Of a DNA stretch of 64,000 nucleotides, positions 24,901 to 37,859 are shown piece by piece. The notes beneath the pieces are model-generated. The model saw only the letters and a program-made list of their open reading frames with translations. It was not told the origin of the DNA and did not search any database. The position numbers and the translations under genes are program-made. Numbering within the stretch: the first letter of the stretch is position 1; each line of letters opens with the position of its first letter. This DNA is from Prinia subflava (taxonomy: Eukaryota; Chordata; Aves; Passeriformes; Cisticolidae), in NCBI RefSeq assembly GCF_021018805.1, contig NC_086248.1, positions 28,590,922 through 28,654,921 of the forward strand, written 5' to 3'.

Positions 24901-25144
24901 ATTTCTGGTGCTTCCTTTGGTATTTCCAGATTTCCTACACAAAGCTGGTAGCATTAGTTGTGTGTAAGTGGTGATTTTTCCCCCTCGGAAATGAGTGATA
25001 ACTTCACCTACTCAGTTCAGAAAATGTATTCAGATGTTGCCTTCAGTAAAGTGTTAGTATACTGAATGCTTCTCCATCTAGTTCATAGGAAAATTCTTGG
25101 AATATTTTTACTTAATATTCTAAGGGAAAACAATTCAGTTCCTT

Positions 25145-25176
25145 AAACCAACCAAACCAACAAACCAACCAAAAAA
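25145..25176. repeat. (AACC)n-like simple repeat
   Basis: Alternating AACC and AAACC words, about seven units, ending in an A run. Confidence 0.75.
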
Positions 25177-25419
25177 TTCAGTTGTGTCTTTTCATTATCA
25201 AGCATGAGCAAACAATCCTTGCTGTCAGGAACAGTTTGTGATACATTAGTTCAAGTATCTCAGTACACAAAGAGAAGGAAAAGGAGTTGGTCAGGTACTA
25301 GCGCTGACTTTTCTACTCCACAGAAGTGATTTTAAAGATTTTACAATGAAACAAAACTTGAAAGCTTTTCTTTTGTCCTTCCTAGCTTTCTAGAAAGGAA
25401 AACAAGAAAGGATAGGGAG

Positions 25420-25680
25420 ACAGCAAGAACAGGCTGAACCAGCAGTTGGGTCACCTGTCCTGGCTGTGCCTCCTCCCAGCCTCCCAAACGCTCCCAGCCT
25501 CCTCACCGGTGTGGCAGCATGAAAAGCAGCAAAGGCCTTGGCTCTGTGTAAGCCCTGCTCAGCAATAACAAAAACATCTCTGTATTACCAACCCTGTGTT
25601 CAGCACAAATACAAAACATAACCCCATACTAGCCTCTGTGAAGACAATTCTATCCCAGTCAAAAGGAGCACAGTGGATCT
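25420..25680. mobile_element. Songbird-type ERV LTR fragment
   Basis: The segment includes GGCTGTGCCTCCTCCCAGC, AAAAGCAGCAAAGGCCTTGG, CTGTGTAAGCCCTGCTCAGC, ACAAAAACATCTCTGTATTA, CAGCACAAATACAAAACATA and CCCCATACTAGC. I recognise this word order from LTRs that are abundant in passerine genomes. The ends, orientation and exact family are uncertain, and no target-site duplication was located. The identification rests on memory of the family, not on a search. Confidence 0.55.
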
Positions 25681-26110
25681 CTAGCATCTATGAAAGTTTG
25701 GCCTGACAGAATCGGTTCTTTGTCTTTGAGGACCCAGCCCCTCGAATCTTGAACCAGGGTGCAGGATTCAAAACACAGTAGGGGGCTGGAAAGGTAGATG
25801 CCACCGTACTGAATGTGGGAGGTACTGCCCTGACATGCAACCCTCAGCTAACACCACTGCAGTGGTGGGGTAGATGTGTTGGGCCACAGAGAGGAAGCGA
25901 TACCTCAAATGGGAGTTTCCAGAGTCACCAACTGATTAGCAAAATGGTGCAGCTGGTGTTTGTTCTTTTCAAAGCGTGTTGGACATATTGGGGGCACATG
26001 TGCTCTCCACAGGACAGAGTCACTTGTTGCTGGTGTGCTGCACATCTGTATGCAGTGCAACACAACATCCCACAGCACTGGGTAAGGACAGGGTTTTAGT
26101 ATTCTGAAGC
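25681..26110. other. GC-richer stretch of unknown origin
   Basis: Directly after the LTR fragment the base composition stays well above the surrounding AT-rich intron for about 400 bases. A 94-codon open frame on the + strand (25815-26099) crosses it. It is rich in Trp, Cys and His and matches nothing I know. The likeliest explanation is ERV internal or other transposon sequence belonging with the preceding LTR, but I see no motif that proves this. Confidence 0.35.
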
Positions 26111-27725
26111 TCTCTGTGCCAGTTGCAGCAGAAGGATGTTATAACAGTATGACAGCATTTTATTTGACCATATGCGTGCTCATAATAGTTCGTGCCTGCT
26201 GACTATACAGTTGGAAGAAGTACAATGCAATTAGCTGAAATTTTTAATATTGCAAGAATTTTGACCTGGTTCAGTTTTAGATTAGGACAATTGGTACATC
26301 TGCTCTAATTTTTTTTTCCCTTATTGCTATGCAAGTTTCCACAGGCAGTGGTTTAGATTTTCTACCCTTAAGCTGTATGGAAGTATGAATACCCATATAT
26401 GCAAAATGACAAAATGCATACATTTAGATAATTTTGCAATTACATTCTAGACATATTGTAGCATCCTCCATTAAAGAGGGTTAAAAAAAGTTTACAGATT
26501 TTTTTTTTTTTAAATTATGCCCCTCAGATTTTAATTATTTTTCTCTCATTGGAGAAAAATATTATTTTCTCCCTGGATACAAGTCTGGAGAACAAGTCCA
26601 TTAAAGGAATTCTTCAATACATATAAACCAGAGTCTACCAGCTAGTTGTGATTTTCTGCAGCTCAGCTTTACAATATAAACTTGTGTGCATGCCAAAAAA
26701 CAGCTTATGCATTTCGTTGCCTGGTGGTAAAATTGAGAGGGAACACTGCTCTGCTATGTCTCTCTCCTCTCCACTTGGATTTTTAAAACTAGCAGAATGG
26801 ACCTTTAAAGGTTTGATTTTGTTTGTTTTCGGTTTTTTTTCCTAGCCTTGCAAACCTTTGAAAATATGTTCAAGACAACTCTTTATAACTTTTGTCAAAA
26901 TGTGTCAAACTAATCATCAAATCATTAGAATACCCTAAGTCAGAATTTTCTTATATTATTAATAGTAACATCTTCTCACTTTATACTACTTCACAGTCAT
27001 ACTACTTCTGTTCCCAGAAAAATATTGAGGAAATTGAATGACAGGAAGTCATAGTTTGGTAGTACATGCCAGATACAGCTTTACTTCTTCCATTGACTGC
27101 AGTCAGTCTTGTTAGTCCAGCTTTGCAGTCAGACTTTACTTCTGGCACCTTTTTCAAGGCAGAAAATTCTCTTTCCATGTCAGTTTCTATGCTTAAGTTC
27201 ATTAATGAACATAAAAGATAAATGCCTCCTGGAGTGCCTATTTTTATGAAGAACTTTCCATAGTGGAACCTGTGTAATAGCACACTACACATTGTATTCC
27301 TGATAGTCCTGCGGACTTGGAAGACTTTACAGAGTCATGTTCTTTTTCATTAAAACAGTATGGGATGAAAAACCTGATCCAAACTCCTTTGCAGACAACT
27401 AAAAGGCTTTGACGAATTTGAATCGGATCAGATCAAGTGGAGAACTATGCAATCCATGCAAGACCTAAATTTTAAAAAATTTAAATTCACAAACTGCTAA
27501 GGTTATACTGTAATGCAGAAAATTAATTCTGAAATATTGTACAATATAAATGTATTTTCTTTATGTTGAAAAAGAGAACAAAATTTTCTTTTCTTAAGTC
27601 ATACACAAAATGAATCAGTATATATGGGAGGAATTTATAATTTAGTACTTTTTTTATAACAGTGCTCTTCACTAACACCTACACTGCCATGAACAGAGCT
27701 TACATGGCGTGCTGAGATTTATAAC

Positions 27726-27740
27726 AAAAAAAAAAAAAAA
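27726..27740. repeat. Poly(A) run
   Basis: Fifteen consecutive A residues. No retrocopy-like sequence or LINE tail precedes it, so I list it only as a homopolymer. Confidence 0.8.
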
Positions 27741-28516
27741 GAAATCAAATTAATTCCTGCTAATAAGCATTTGTTGAGAACTCAATTGCTATTTATTGCT
27801 GTTATGTAAATGTAGATTTTCACAAACTAAAAATAGTGGTTTCTTGTAATATCAGACAATTTAAATTCTGGATTGTAACTAAAAAGAACTAGTATCTTCA
27901 TAATCTAATTTAGATATTATAATTGGATTTTTGACAGATTTGTAGTGAATAATGAAGACAAAAGATAATTGAATTTTGAATAAACTTCACTACAGAAAAT
28001 AATCAGTCACGATTTGGTTTTTTATCTAGGTTTCCCAAAAAATTCATGGATCTTACAAAGTCAAATAAAATGCAATTGTTTTTTTCTTAATAAAACTTCA
28101 CTAAGAAATGCAACTGCTGGTAGTCCAGCATGGGGCTGGCCTTGGACTGACTTCTAGGCGAAAACAATAATTAACAAATAGAATACAGCTTCCAAAAGTA
28201 CAAAATAGCACAATTGCAACGGCAAAAGTTTAGCAACTGTTCTCATTTATGTCATGAACCTCTTAAAGGCTTTTAAACCTGCAAATTTAAAAGCAATTTA
28301 ACACAGTTTCATACCATCCTCCCTGGTTTACAGCTAGGGGAAACTAGAACATGATGAAAGCAAATCTGTTCATCCAAGTTTACTTATTAAACCGTGGTAG
28401 AGTTAGAGTTCCAAATTCCTGAGTCCTAAGTGACAGTGTTCCCTAGCTGTTCTCAAAGCCAATATCATTTGTTGTAGTTTAAATTTTGGTGGGTCCCCGG
28501 GGAGTGCCCCCCGGGA

Positions 28517-28538
28517 GACCCCCAGGTCCTAGGGGGTC
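28517..28538. repeat. Perfect 7-bp-stem hairpin in LTR U5
   Basis: GACCCCC at 28517-28523 pairs with GGGGGTC at 28532-28538 across an 8-base loop. An imperfect CCCCGGGG-rich fold-back lies immediately before it at 28492-28516. Confidence 0.7.
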
Positions 28539-28619
28539 GTGGTGTTCCCGTGCTGGCAGGCAAAGAGACTCAGACGCCAGTGGGGTGCTGATGAGGTGAG
28601 GGTTTATTCACTGAGGGAG

Positions 28620-28647
28620 AGGGGAAGGGAAGGGAAGGGAAGGGGGT
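28620..28647. repeat. (GGGAA)n short tandem repeat
   Basis: About five GGGAA units inside the reverse-oriented LTR. Confidence 0.8.
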
Positions 28648-31600
28648 GCAGAAGCACTAAAGGTCCTTATATTATACCATCCTTAAATAAAATCTGCTTG
28701 TGCCACCAAAGAAGTTGAATAATTTGGGGAATATTTGCTGGTCCATGTGAGAAGAGCTGTGCTGTGCACCTATTCCCTTTAAAATAGGGTTACAGGTCAT
28801 GTGCATAAAGCTTCTTGTAAGTAAATCATACTTTTTTTTCTTTTAAATTTATTCAGGGTCAGTACAAAAAAAAAAGCAACAAAACAGAACTACAACTGGT
28901 ATAAATATAGCTAGTTTTAGTAATATGATGAGGAGAGTGTAATAAAATATAATACAATGTATTTTTTAGCACTTGTGGAGTGTTGGTTTGCTTGTCTTTA
29001 CTTGAAAATGTGTACATCTAATTCTCCTGAATTAGTAAGTGTTCCCTCTGTTAAATCAATCATGTAATTCATTGAAGTCTGGTCTGTCTTACTACAAGTG
29101 GTTATTTTGGCAAAATGACCTTAAATAAATATTTGAAACTGTGTTTTGAAATTAATCTTAGAGGTCATCTTCCAACTCTAGCAGTTGCTCTTAAATTGTC
29201 AACATTGAAATAGCATCTCTGCCTGATAAAACTGTAAAACTACATCAAAACAAGTCAAACACATGTCCAGTGTAAATCTGCCATATGTTATCAATCACTA
29301 TCACAAATATACACGCTCATATACTGTGTCAGCATCTCACTGACGTCTCAGGTGTCTTTACACATGCTGAGTCTCTGAGCCAAAGGTGAGTGGGATGAGC
29401 AGATTCAGTTCAGTCTCTTCCTGGACCAGTCACTAGAGGGAAGCAAAGACCTTCACCTGCCTGTTCATGACGTCAGTCAATGTGCATGTCCTCACTGGCA
29501 AAATCTGGTCGGTATTCAATCCAAAAATTTTAAAAACGCTTACTTGGTGAAACATAAACCTTTTAAAAATAATAAATAATTTTAAAAACCTGTATGGTTT
29601 ATTTCCAGAGGCCAGTGTCATTAAAATGTTGAGGTATTTTTGTGAGTCATATTTTCAGAATTTGAATCTACACAAGAAATTCAGTGCAGAGTGGATAAAA
29701 AAGACAGGTTTAAGACTTTCGGGTTTTGAAGCGTCCCAATATTCAGAAAAATACATTGAAATATTAGTAAAGTAGTAGCTATGCATTTGCATCTTGTTGC
29801 AAAATCTAAGATAAAATCTACCATTTTCTTGATATTCTTTTGTTGATTCTCCCTTAGTTATTCATGCTTCTATTCCATTTTCTTTCCTGTGGTACTTAAA
29901 ATCTCATCCTATATAAGTATTTTTTTGGTTTATACCAGATAAACAGATCAAAAGAACATCAAGTCATTAAATAAGACTATTTCATCATGCACTCTGTCTC
30001 AGCACAGAGAAAGCAGATCGTGTGTATGTATCAACTCATATTTATCTTACAATTTATGACAGATTATACATGGAGGAGGTTTACCATATACTATATACCA
30101 TATATATTTACTGTGGTTAATTCAAGCCAGTTCTACTTAGTGAGGATGCAACTCAACTTACCATTCTTTCCCATGAGCTAGGCTGGTTTAATTCCTTTAA
30201 AACAGAAGCACTCAAGGGCAATGTTGCATTTGATAAAATGTGGCATTTGATTAAAGGAATAAATCTGATATGAATTGAATTAGCCATAAAACTATATATG
30301 ACTGGAAACAAGGATAAAAATAACGTTTGTGGGTTTATCACTTAAAATTCTAAATTATTTAAAGATTGCAGGGACAATATTTGTATAACTTATCATTTCA
30401 TTTGAATAGGAGATCTTTTATTAAGCTTAAGCTATGCAGGGTGGCCATACTTTAATGAGAAAAATACAAATGTGTATTAGGATTTAAGCGAGTTTAAATG
30501 GAAAGTAATATGCTCGATGAAGAGCTCCAAGCAAAGCAATTTCATAGAAAAACCAAAACTATTGTGTTGAATAGCTGATAGACTATGGCTAAATAGATTT
30601 TTAGCTTGAAGCATGGTGTAGTTGTGATGGTTTTTTAATGTTATCATCATCTTCTCTGATAATGTTGAGTAAGAGAAATTTCTTACATAGCTAGTTAACT
30701 AAATGTAATATACATATACATTCAAGTGCATGTGCTGGGGATAACATTCTGCAATTGTGCTATTATTCAAAGTAATGGAGTTTATAATATAATTCTAAAT
30801 TTCACAGGCTATAGTTATAATTCTTGATGCTCATATTATCCTAATGATGCAATTTCTAGTGGTTGTCTTTTCTGTTCTATCTCCCCATAACTATGGAAGC
30901 CAAGCAAAATATCTCTGCATATATCAAAAACAGGCATCAAAATGCATGTGACTGTCAGTTCCTGACTTAACATGAATATGATCCTGATGTCAAGTTTACC
31001 TTAGAAGGCCCAGGCTTTAAACCAGATTTGGAAAATAGAACCAGGTATTGACACAAATCCAGAAGTCATTCCTTCAACATGAGCGGCATGTAGATTGCAT
31101 GTACTGGCATGTAGAGCAATAGAGAACTAGGAAAATAAGATCACTGCTAATAATGAATCTGATATATTTGTATGCTTAGCCTGTAAAGAGTATAATTTTT
31201 TGACCAGACTTTAAATCCTTTAGGTTTATACTAAGTCACAATTGCTATTTTGACTGAAATATGGAGCTATTAAATTTCTTTTTTAATTGTCGGTCTTCTT
31301 TGATACCTGCTCACTTTTAATGGTTATTCACAAAAATAAACTACGGTTTTAATACCTAAAATAGCTTAAAAGGTAAATGTATAAAATATGAGAGAGTAAC
31401 ACAAAAAATACTTTAAAAAGAATTATATAATTCAAACAATTTCCAATTGTATTTAGTTAATATAGTGCCCTGCAGCTAGTACAGAAATTCTTAGAGCAAG
31501 AGTCAGCAGCATTCAGGAAGCAGTCTAATCTCTTTTTAAGCAGTTTAGACTCTAAAAGTTATAGCATGTACAGGAGAAAGTTGATAGTATCTCTTTCTAT

Positions 31601-32046
31601 GCACATCACATCTTCAGCCCATTCTTCCCTCCCTCCTTTTCTTGTAAGTGGACAAACATCTGATGTTTTAGGTGCACAAGTTGTGCATGTACTTACACAC
31701 ATACTTACTTCTTCATTTCATGTACACACAGAGATTAAAATCTTTGAGGAATAAAGCATGTAAAATATTTACTCCTAAAGAAGTACAATTAAAAACATTA
31801 AACATCCATTTCTTTATTTAATTATACAGCAAAGCATGCTCTGTATACTGCAGTGTATATTTATCTGATGTCAGGTTCTACATGCTGTCAATGTGATTTG
31901 CATTAGCGAACATATCCTGATCTTAAATTAGATAACAAACACCTCTTGTATATTGCCTCTTCTTTGTTACAAATGCAAGAGAAAAGTGATGCTACATTTA
32001 CAAAACCACCTGGTTTTCTCTCTTTGTCTACATGTCTGTCTCTTAG

Positions 32047-32075
32047 TCTATCATCTATCTATCATCAGTCTATCT
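32047..32075. repeat. (TATC)n imperfect microsatellite
   Basis: Interrupted TCTA/TATC units. Ordinary short repeat. Confidence 0.7.
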
Positions 32076-34462
32076 TTCCTTACTTACTTTGCCTGTACAA
32101 TTGACTGCTAGAATGTTTTATTTTTGGTTTTTTATCTGAAGGAGACTATTCTGTTCTCATATTTTTGTAATTGATTTACTACATAAGAAAAATCTGATTA
32201 GGCACAACATTCTTTTCCTCTGAGGTTTTTCTAGTAGATAGAAAAATTTTCATCACAGTCAAGGAAATACATAGATTTCTAAATATTATAGTGAGTCAGT
32301 GTTTCAGGCAAAATTAGAGAACAAGGTGTTCTTAGGTCCACAACCCTGTGACCTAGCCACTGGAATTACACATCCTTCTTTAGTCTAGAAAATGTCTAGC
32401 ACTTGTGAAAGGACCCACGTGCTACTGGCTTCATTCTCACCTTCCTGCAAAAATAAAAATATCTCTTGTGTGTCATTTTAAGAAACCAAGGGAGACTAGT
32501 ATGTAGGTGCACAGCTATCTAAGAATGATGATAGCGTATGAAATTCCAGACAAAAACCATCTTAATCTCTAGAACACACGGAAGTTGCTTGTTCAGACAG
32601 TTGTGGGAAAGAACCAGGGAGAACTGGGAGTGAGGTGGGAAGGCATTTACTGACACATTCTGCTATGTCGGGAGTTTCTATAGATACTGGACATTTTATT
32701 TTAGAGGTACTCTTCTGTTGCAACCTCTCCGTGCCACTGCCAGCTCAAACTATTATCCAAATGTCATTTTACAACTAATGTTCCTTTTGGTTTGACTAGA
32801 CCTTTACATTTTCAGTTTACTTTGATTAATCCAATTGTTTCTGAGAAAATATATATCACAAAACCAAGGAAAACCCAGGTCAATGTTCTGGGGAAGTTAA
32901 TAAATTTTTGATACTATTTGTATTTGATTTTGAAGTATAGATCATCAGTGGTCAACTTTAAGGCTGATGTTTTGAATAATTTCGCTTCTGGATTTCTTTT
33001 TTGTTTAGTTTTGTCTAAGAGGAGGTATTTTCTGGATATGTGTTAATGTGTTTGATTTAAGGGTTAATATTAAAGGCTCAATTTACATACCTTAATACAG
33101 GCATGTAGAACAATTTCAGGATGTATGTACAGAAGATAAATGAAAATATGCCTTTCAAAGCAGAAGAAGGCACAAACACCAGAAGACTTCTTTGGTAGTA
33201 CTGTATGTAGGAAATTTAATCAATTGCTAACAGCAGAATTAACTACACAGTTGAGAAAATGAAAACCCTCAGATGTGTATAGCTGAAAGTACCATTGTCA
33301 TGGGTTGCCATACGCAGGTAAACTGTCCTCTAGGCTCTATAGACTGTACTAACAAGATGTCCTTTGACTAATGGAAATTAAAAAATTGTACATACCTATA
33401 TGTGCTTATATTTAGAAGTTTTGATACTAGACTGAATTCTGCACTATATATCATTTTCTACCTCAGCATATGGATTTTCAAATTATGTCCTTGGGGTAAA
33501 CACATACTTAATAAAGAGATAAGGATGACCTTCTGTAAAATAGCCCATGGTCAAAGTTGTTGTGGAGTACAAGGGGTTCTCACAGCTTTTTCTTTCCAAG
33601 AGATAGCCCTGACCATCAGACTACAAATAATGATCTCGTAAAGCTGTGTAAAAATAATAAGCATAATTTAAAACATTGAATATATGCTATTGACATTGAA
33701 CTCACAAAACTGGGTACAGAAGAAGGAGATTTAGAAGTAAATTAATGTATCATGTCATTAGTTTTTAGAGAAAGACATTTCCCAATATTGTAAATTCATT
33801 GTTAAGGACATAGTGACAAGCAGTAACTTTATGAAGGAAATGTCCTCCAAAGGCAACATACAAAATAGCCATATCTTTTCAGATAACAGGCAATGCATTC
33901 AATACAGTTTATATGGGAAATATGAAATCAATTGGATAAGACATTTTTGAATAAAAGGAGAAATGAGTCCTCATCAGGAATAAGACATGCTCTGAAACAT
34001 AATGTCTAATTTCAAAAACATAATTTGTTGTGAGAATCAGGATGTAATAAAATAATGCTTTACTTTCTCTCCACACTTGGGGTAAGATACTAAAAAAAAT
34101 GTATATTTATGATCCTAAAAGGTTATGTTCCCAATAGCATTTTTGAGGCATTTTCTACCCTTTACACACCTATTTATGAAGTAAAAGAACTTTAATATAT
34201 TATCAGCCCTCCATCATGTTATCACAGTTAACAAGCAGAGATTACAATGAAGTTGGTTAAGTGGTACACAGTCAATCCATTCTCATTATAACAGCTGTTA
34301 AATAAATTGGTCTGATATTTACCATAATTTTGCATAACTTTTTGAATGCCATAATTGATATTGAACAAACTTTCTGGTATGTGTTTAAAATAAGTGTAGA
34401 TCCTATATTCTATATTACTGGAGTGAAAACAAGCCTAGGATTTCATATATCTGACAACATAT

Positions 34463-34496
34463 CTCTTTTCTTTTTTTTTCTTTTTTTTTTTTTTTT
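34463..34496. repeat. T-rich homopolymer tract
   Basis: A run of about 34 pyrimidines, nearly all T, with a few C interruptions. It has no LINE or SINE body beside it that I can recognise. Confidence 0.8.
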
Positions 34497-36782
34497 AACT
34501 GCAACACAACATTTTGTGTGGTTTTATATAGTTTTTCAGATTTTAATTCCTGTCACAATGTACCATTTATGACTTTACGCAAGCAAAGATTCACTCAGGC
34601 TAACACTTCTGGCAATATGGTTCCTCTGCTGTATTTTTTAAATAATGAGATGATCTGACTTGTGAAGCTGAAAATCTAGTCTGATTCTACATAGTGACAC
34701 AAATAAAGAATACAAACTTTCAATGATTTTTTTTAATACCAGTTGTGTCTCAATGGTTTTGATTGCCTCTCAAATCAGTTCCTAAAGGCCAAAAGCTGAG
34801 AAATAACCTTGTTAACCTTTTTTAATTAAATGTGTGATGTACTCTAAAAGATAAAAGCTGTAACTGAATGTCTGACATCACACTCCCCTTTCCCCTACCC
34901 ACTGATATGGCACCACTATTTTATCATGTGAATTGAAATTAGTTTAACAAGAGAGTTAGCACTCACCTACAAGTAGAACACATTTATGTGCAAACATCCT
35001 GGTTGCAGGGATTCCCTGGATCAGCAAACAGGATTTCATAGCAAAAAAACTAATTAACAATGAAGCATTACTAGGAGCATTATAAAAAGCCTTTCATTAA
35101 TTGTGTCTTATAAATACTCCAAAACTGGTTTTCTGTACCATGCACTGAGTAATTGCCATCAAGTATGGATTTTGCTTGCTCTCAGTTCTCACTTAAACCT
35201 CATAGTTTAGTCTCTTCTTCAGTATGCTATACAAGACATAAATTCTGATCATCATTAGATCACATTTTTATTGCATTTTATGCATTCTTTCCAGAAGGAT
35301 GTGTAAAAATAATGAAATTTTAGTATGAGGAATATTTTGCCCTTTACAATAATGTAATCAGTGAAACATGTGGAAACTCCCAAGCAGTTACTTGAGTGGT
35401 AAAAAGGTAATGAATAACATAAGGATCATATTTCTTTCCAGAGGAAAAAAGTTCTGGTTAAAAAATAATTCAATATTTGCTTATTTTGCTCTTGTGCATG
35501 CAATGAGGTAACTTAGAAATATCCATCTAAAGTTATTTTTATTTTAGCCTATGTGCTGTTTTCCTCAATCTTTTGGGATACTGACATATAAAATAATTTT
35601 TCAGTCCTGCAGATAATGTTCCTTGTGCTTTCAACTTGCATTCCAACTGGGTGAAAATGTTAGTATTTTTTACAAATACTATGTCAATGACACTTGGAAT
35701 TTTTTCCACTAGCTATGAGAAGAACAGATTAGCCTCTACTGCTAATTTTTAGTGAAAAATGTAAACCAAAACCATAATATAGCAAACTGTTATTTAGCAC
35801 TCATTCCAATTAGTTATGTAAGTAGATTCATTCTCTTCAATCTGTGTGAGTTTAGTTTGATATCTGCACATTGAATGAGCTTGTCTGTCAAATTATTTGC
35901 ACTGATTGTCTTTCTAAATGTGAGCTCCTGCTTTGTTTAACTGAAAATTCCTTTATCATTTATCTGCTGAAAGAAAACTTCAGTAGGTTGTTAAAGGCCA
36001 CAGTACAACTCTAGCTAAATTTTAAAAGAAAGAAAATAGATACATTTAACACCAAGTGTACTCTTATCTTAAAAAGCATTTTTCAGGTAAGAACAGAGAC
36101 AATGATGCCATCCAAAAGTTTGGTAGTTTAAGCAGACATAAGTAAACCCACTTTATCAAGAGATAGGTTAATTTTGGATTTTATTATAAATGAGAGAGGC
36201 TTTTACAGGAAAAAAACATTTATAGTGGTCTTTCTGACCATGGGACCATCAAAGTCTTCATTTTCTGTTTTAACTGTACACTTTCTTGTTCAATAAAACT
36301 CCAGGCAAGACATCTAGAAGACCTTGAACAAAACTTAAATTCATCAATACACACAGGAGAGAATTTAATACACTGAAACCCTTTGCCCAAATAAGGGCAA
36401 AAGAAGTGCAGCACTTTTCTGAAAAAGTCTGCATCAGAATGGCATTATGAAGTGTCATATGTTCTCTCAGTGACTTTCATTTAACTTTGGATGGGTTTAT
36501 GACTAAAAACAAACAAACAGCCAGTTCTCACTGTAAAACCTCAGTCAGAGAGCTGAAAATTCAGTTGTGTCCTTTCTGCTGATCAATAATTCTTCCCATT
36601 GGAGTGAACTGCCAGAACTGGTAAAGATGCATCAAAGCTGCACACCATAAGATGATTCCTCATGTACTGAAGCTGCACATTTTCTTCAATTCACTCTCCC
36701 CAGCTGTAAGTGGTCTCTGCTGCTGCCAAGATGATACTGGTATGCTAGACCTTGTCAGTGCAATTTTAAAAAAGAAAACAAT

Positions 36783-36893
36783 TGCCACTTTACAAATGAG
36801 AAATCTGAAAGCCAGGTGTGCTTGTTTAACTTAACAATGGTGACACAGTAAGAATTCAGAGGTAGACATTGAACCCACAACTTCTAAGTCCAT
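36783..36893 (-). mobile_element. MIR-like ancient SINE, minus strand
   Basis: The + strand runs CACTTTACAAATGAGAAATC, then a GTTTAACTTAACAATGGTGA-like segment, then CACAGTAAGAATTCAGAGG and TTGAACCCACAACTTCTAAG. This follows the antisense order of a MIR element: the stretch resembling a TTTACAGATGAGGAAACTGAG core, then AAGGTCACACAGC, then the B-box-derived GAACCCAGG. MIRs are very old tRNA-derived SINEs, mostly known from mammals but with rare relics in other amniotes. The copy is heavily mutated and the call is by pattern only. Confidence 0.6.
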
Positions 36894-37853
36894 ATGAATT
36901 CTCAGGGGTTCTGTAGTGTCAAATATAAAAGAAGTCTCTGAAGCAGGATTCCCAAACTTTCCAGAGAAAATACATCATCATTTGATTAGTATACTCTGCC
37001 TATTTGTCATTTTCTGGCCCTATGAATTATATTTTTATATATGTCCAGACTGCAGCACAGTGCAACAGGTTGTAAAAAGAGTGATCTTCAATCTAGAATT
37101 TCCAGATCCGGAGATAAATGCTTGTGAACTCCTTCTGTCTGATGAGGACCTAATATCCAAGTGTCCTCTCTTTGAGGTAAAGGATGTTTGGGACAACACT
37201 GCTTGTATCTTTCTGACAGCTTTATTTAAAAGGGAATCAGCCAGTTATCTGTATGATGCTGTTATCTATGAATGGAAACTGGTTTCAGGTGTCAATCCCT
37301 GTAGGCATTAACTAAATGGAATTCTTAACATCTCACTTTGCTGTTTTCTATTGATTCATTTATCTGTGTTTTATTGGAAGTTGCTGCAAAAATACTGTCC
37401 TCAAGCACCTAACTCTCCCTATTCACAATTAGAAGAAACTTAAACACCTAACTCTCAGGTTTGTAAATTTTATTTTCAATGCCATGATTACTGTGTTATT
37501 TAAACTCATTGCTCTTTAACATCTACCCCACAGCAACAGATTCCCTGGGCCAGAATCAGTCCAAATCTGATACAAATCAGGCATTTGCCTGCAGTCAATT
37601 GGTGCCTTCTAAAAATCAGATGAAACTCAAAGAGATTCTGATGTTCTAGTTCACTAAGAAATGATTCTCATATGTGATTTTCCCTTTTCACAGTTTCTCT
37701 TGTGACCCACATCTCACCAAAGTATTAGATTAAGAATGATTAAACAAGTATCTTTATCTAAAATTGCCAGGGGGCAATGTGCAAGATCATCTCTAAGTTG
37801 AATTTGTCTTCAACATGGGATTAGAAATTTTGATATGCTTTGTTACAAATTAA

Positions 37854-37859
37854 ACTAGA
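37854..37859. repeat. Left target-site duplication of solo LTR
   Basis: ACTAGA immediately precedes the LTR's TG end and is repeated exactly at 38432-38437. Confidence 0.85.

Larger units (their letters stand above)
28470..28690 (-). mobile_element. LTR 3' portion (U3 end, R, U5), minus strand
   Basis: On the minus strand the order is a TATA-like GGTATAATATAAGG near 28670, a polyadenylation signal AATAAA (reverse of TTTATT at 28603-28608), then a GC-rich U5-like region ending ...TTTAAACTACA near 28470-28473. This is the standard promoter-to-U5 layout of a retroviral LTR. The U5 contains strong fold-back sequences at 28492-28538. A GGGAA microsatellite at 28620-28647 lies between promoter and poly(A) signal. 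The upstream limit of U3 is unclear and could extend to about 28830. No target-site duplication was found. Confidence 0.6.

Noticed and set aside
27726..27740. Poly(A) tail of a processed pseudogene
   Set aside because: No coding-like sequence or target-site duplication flanks the A run.
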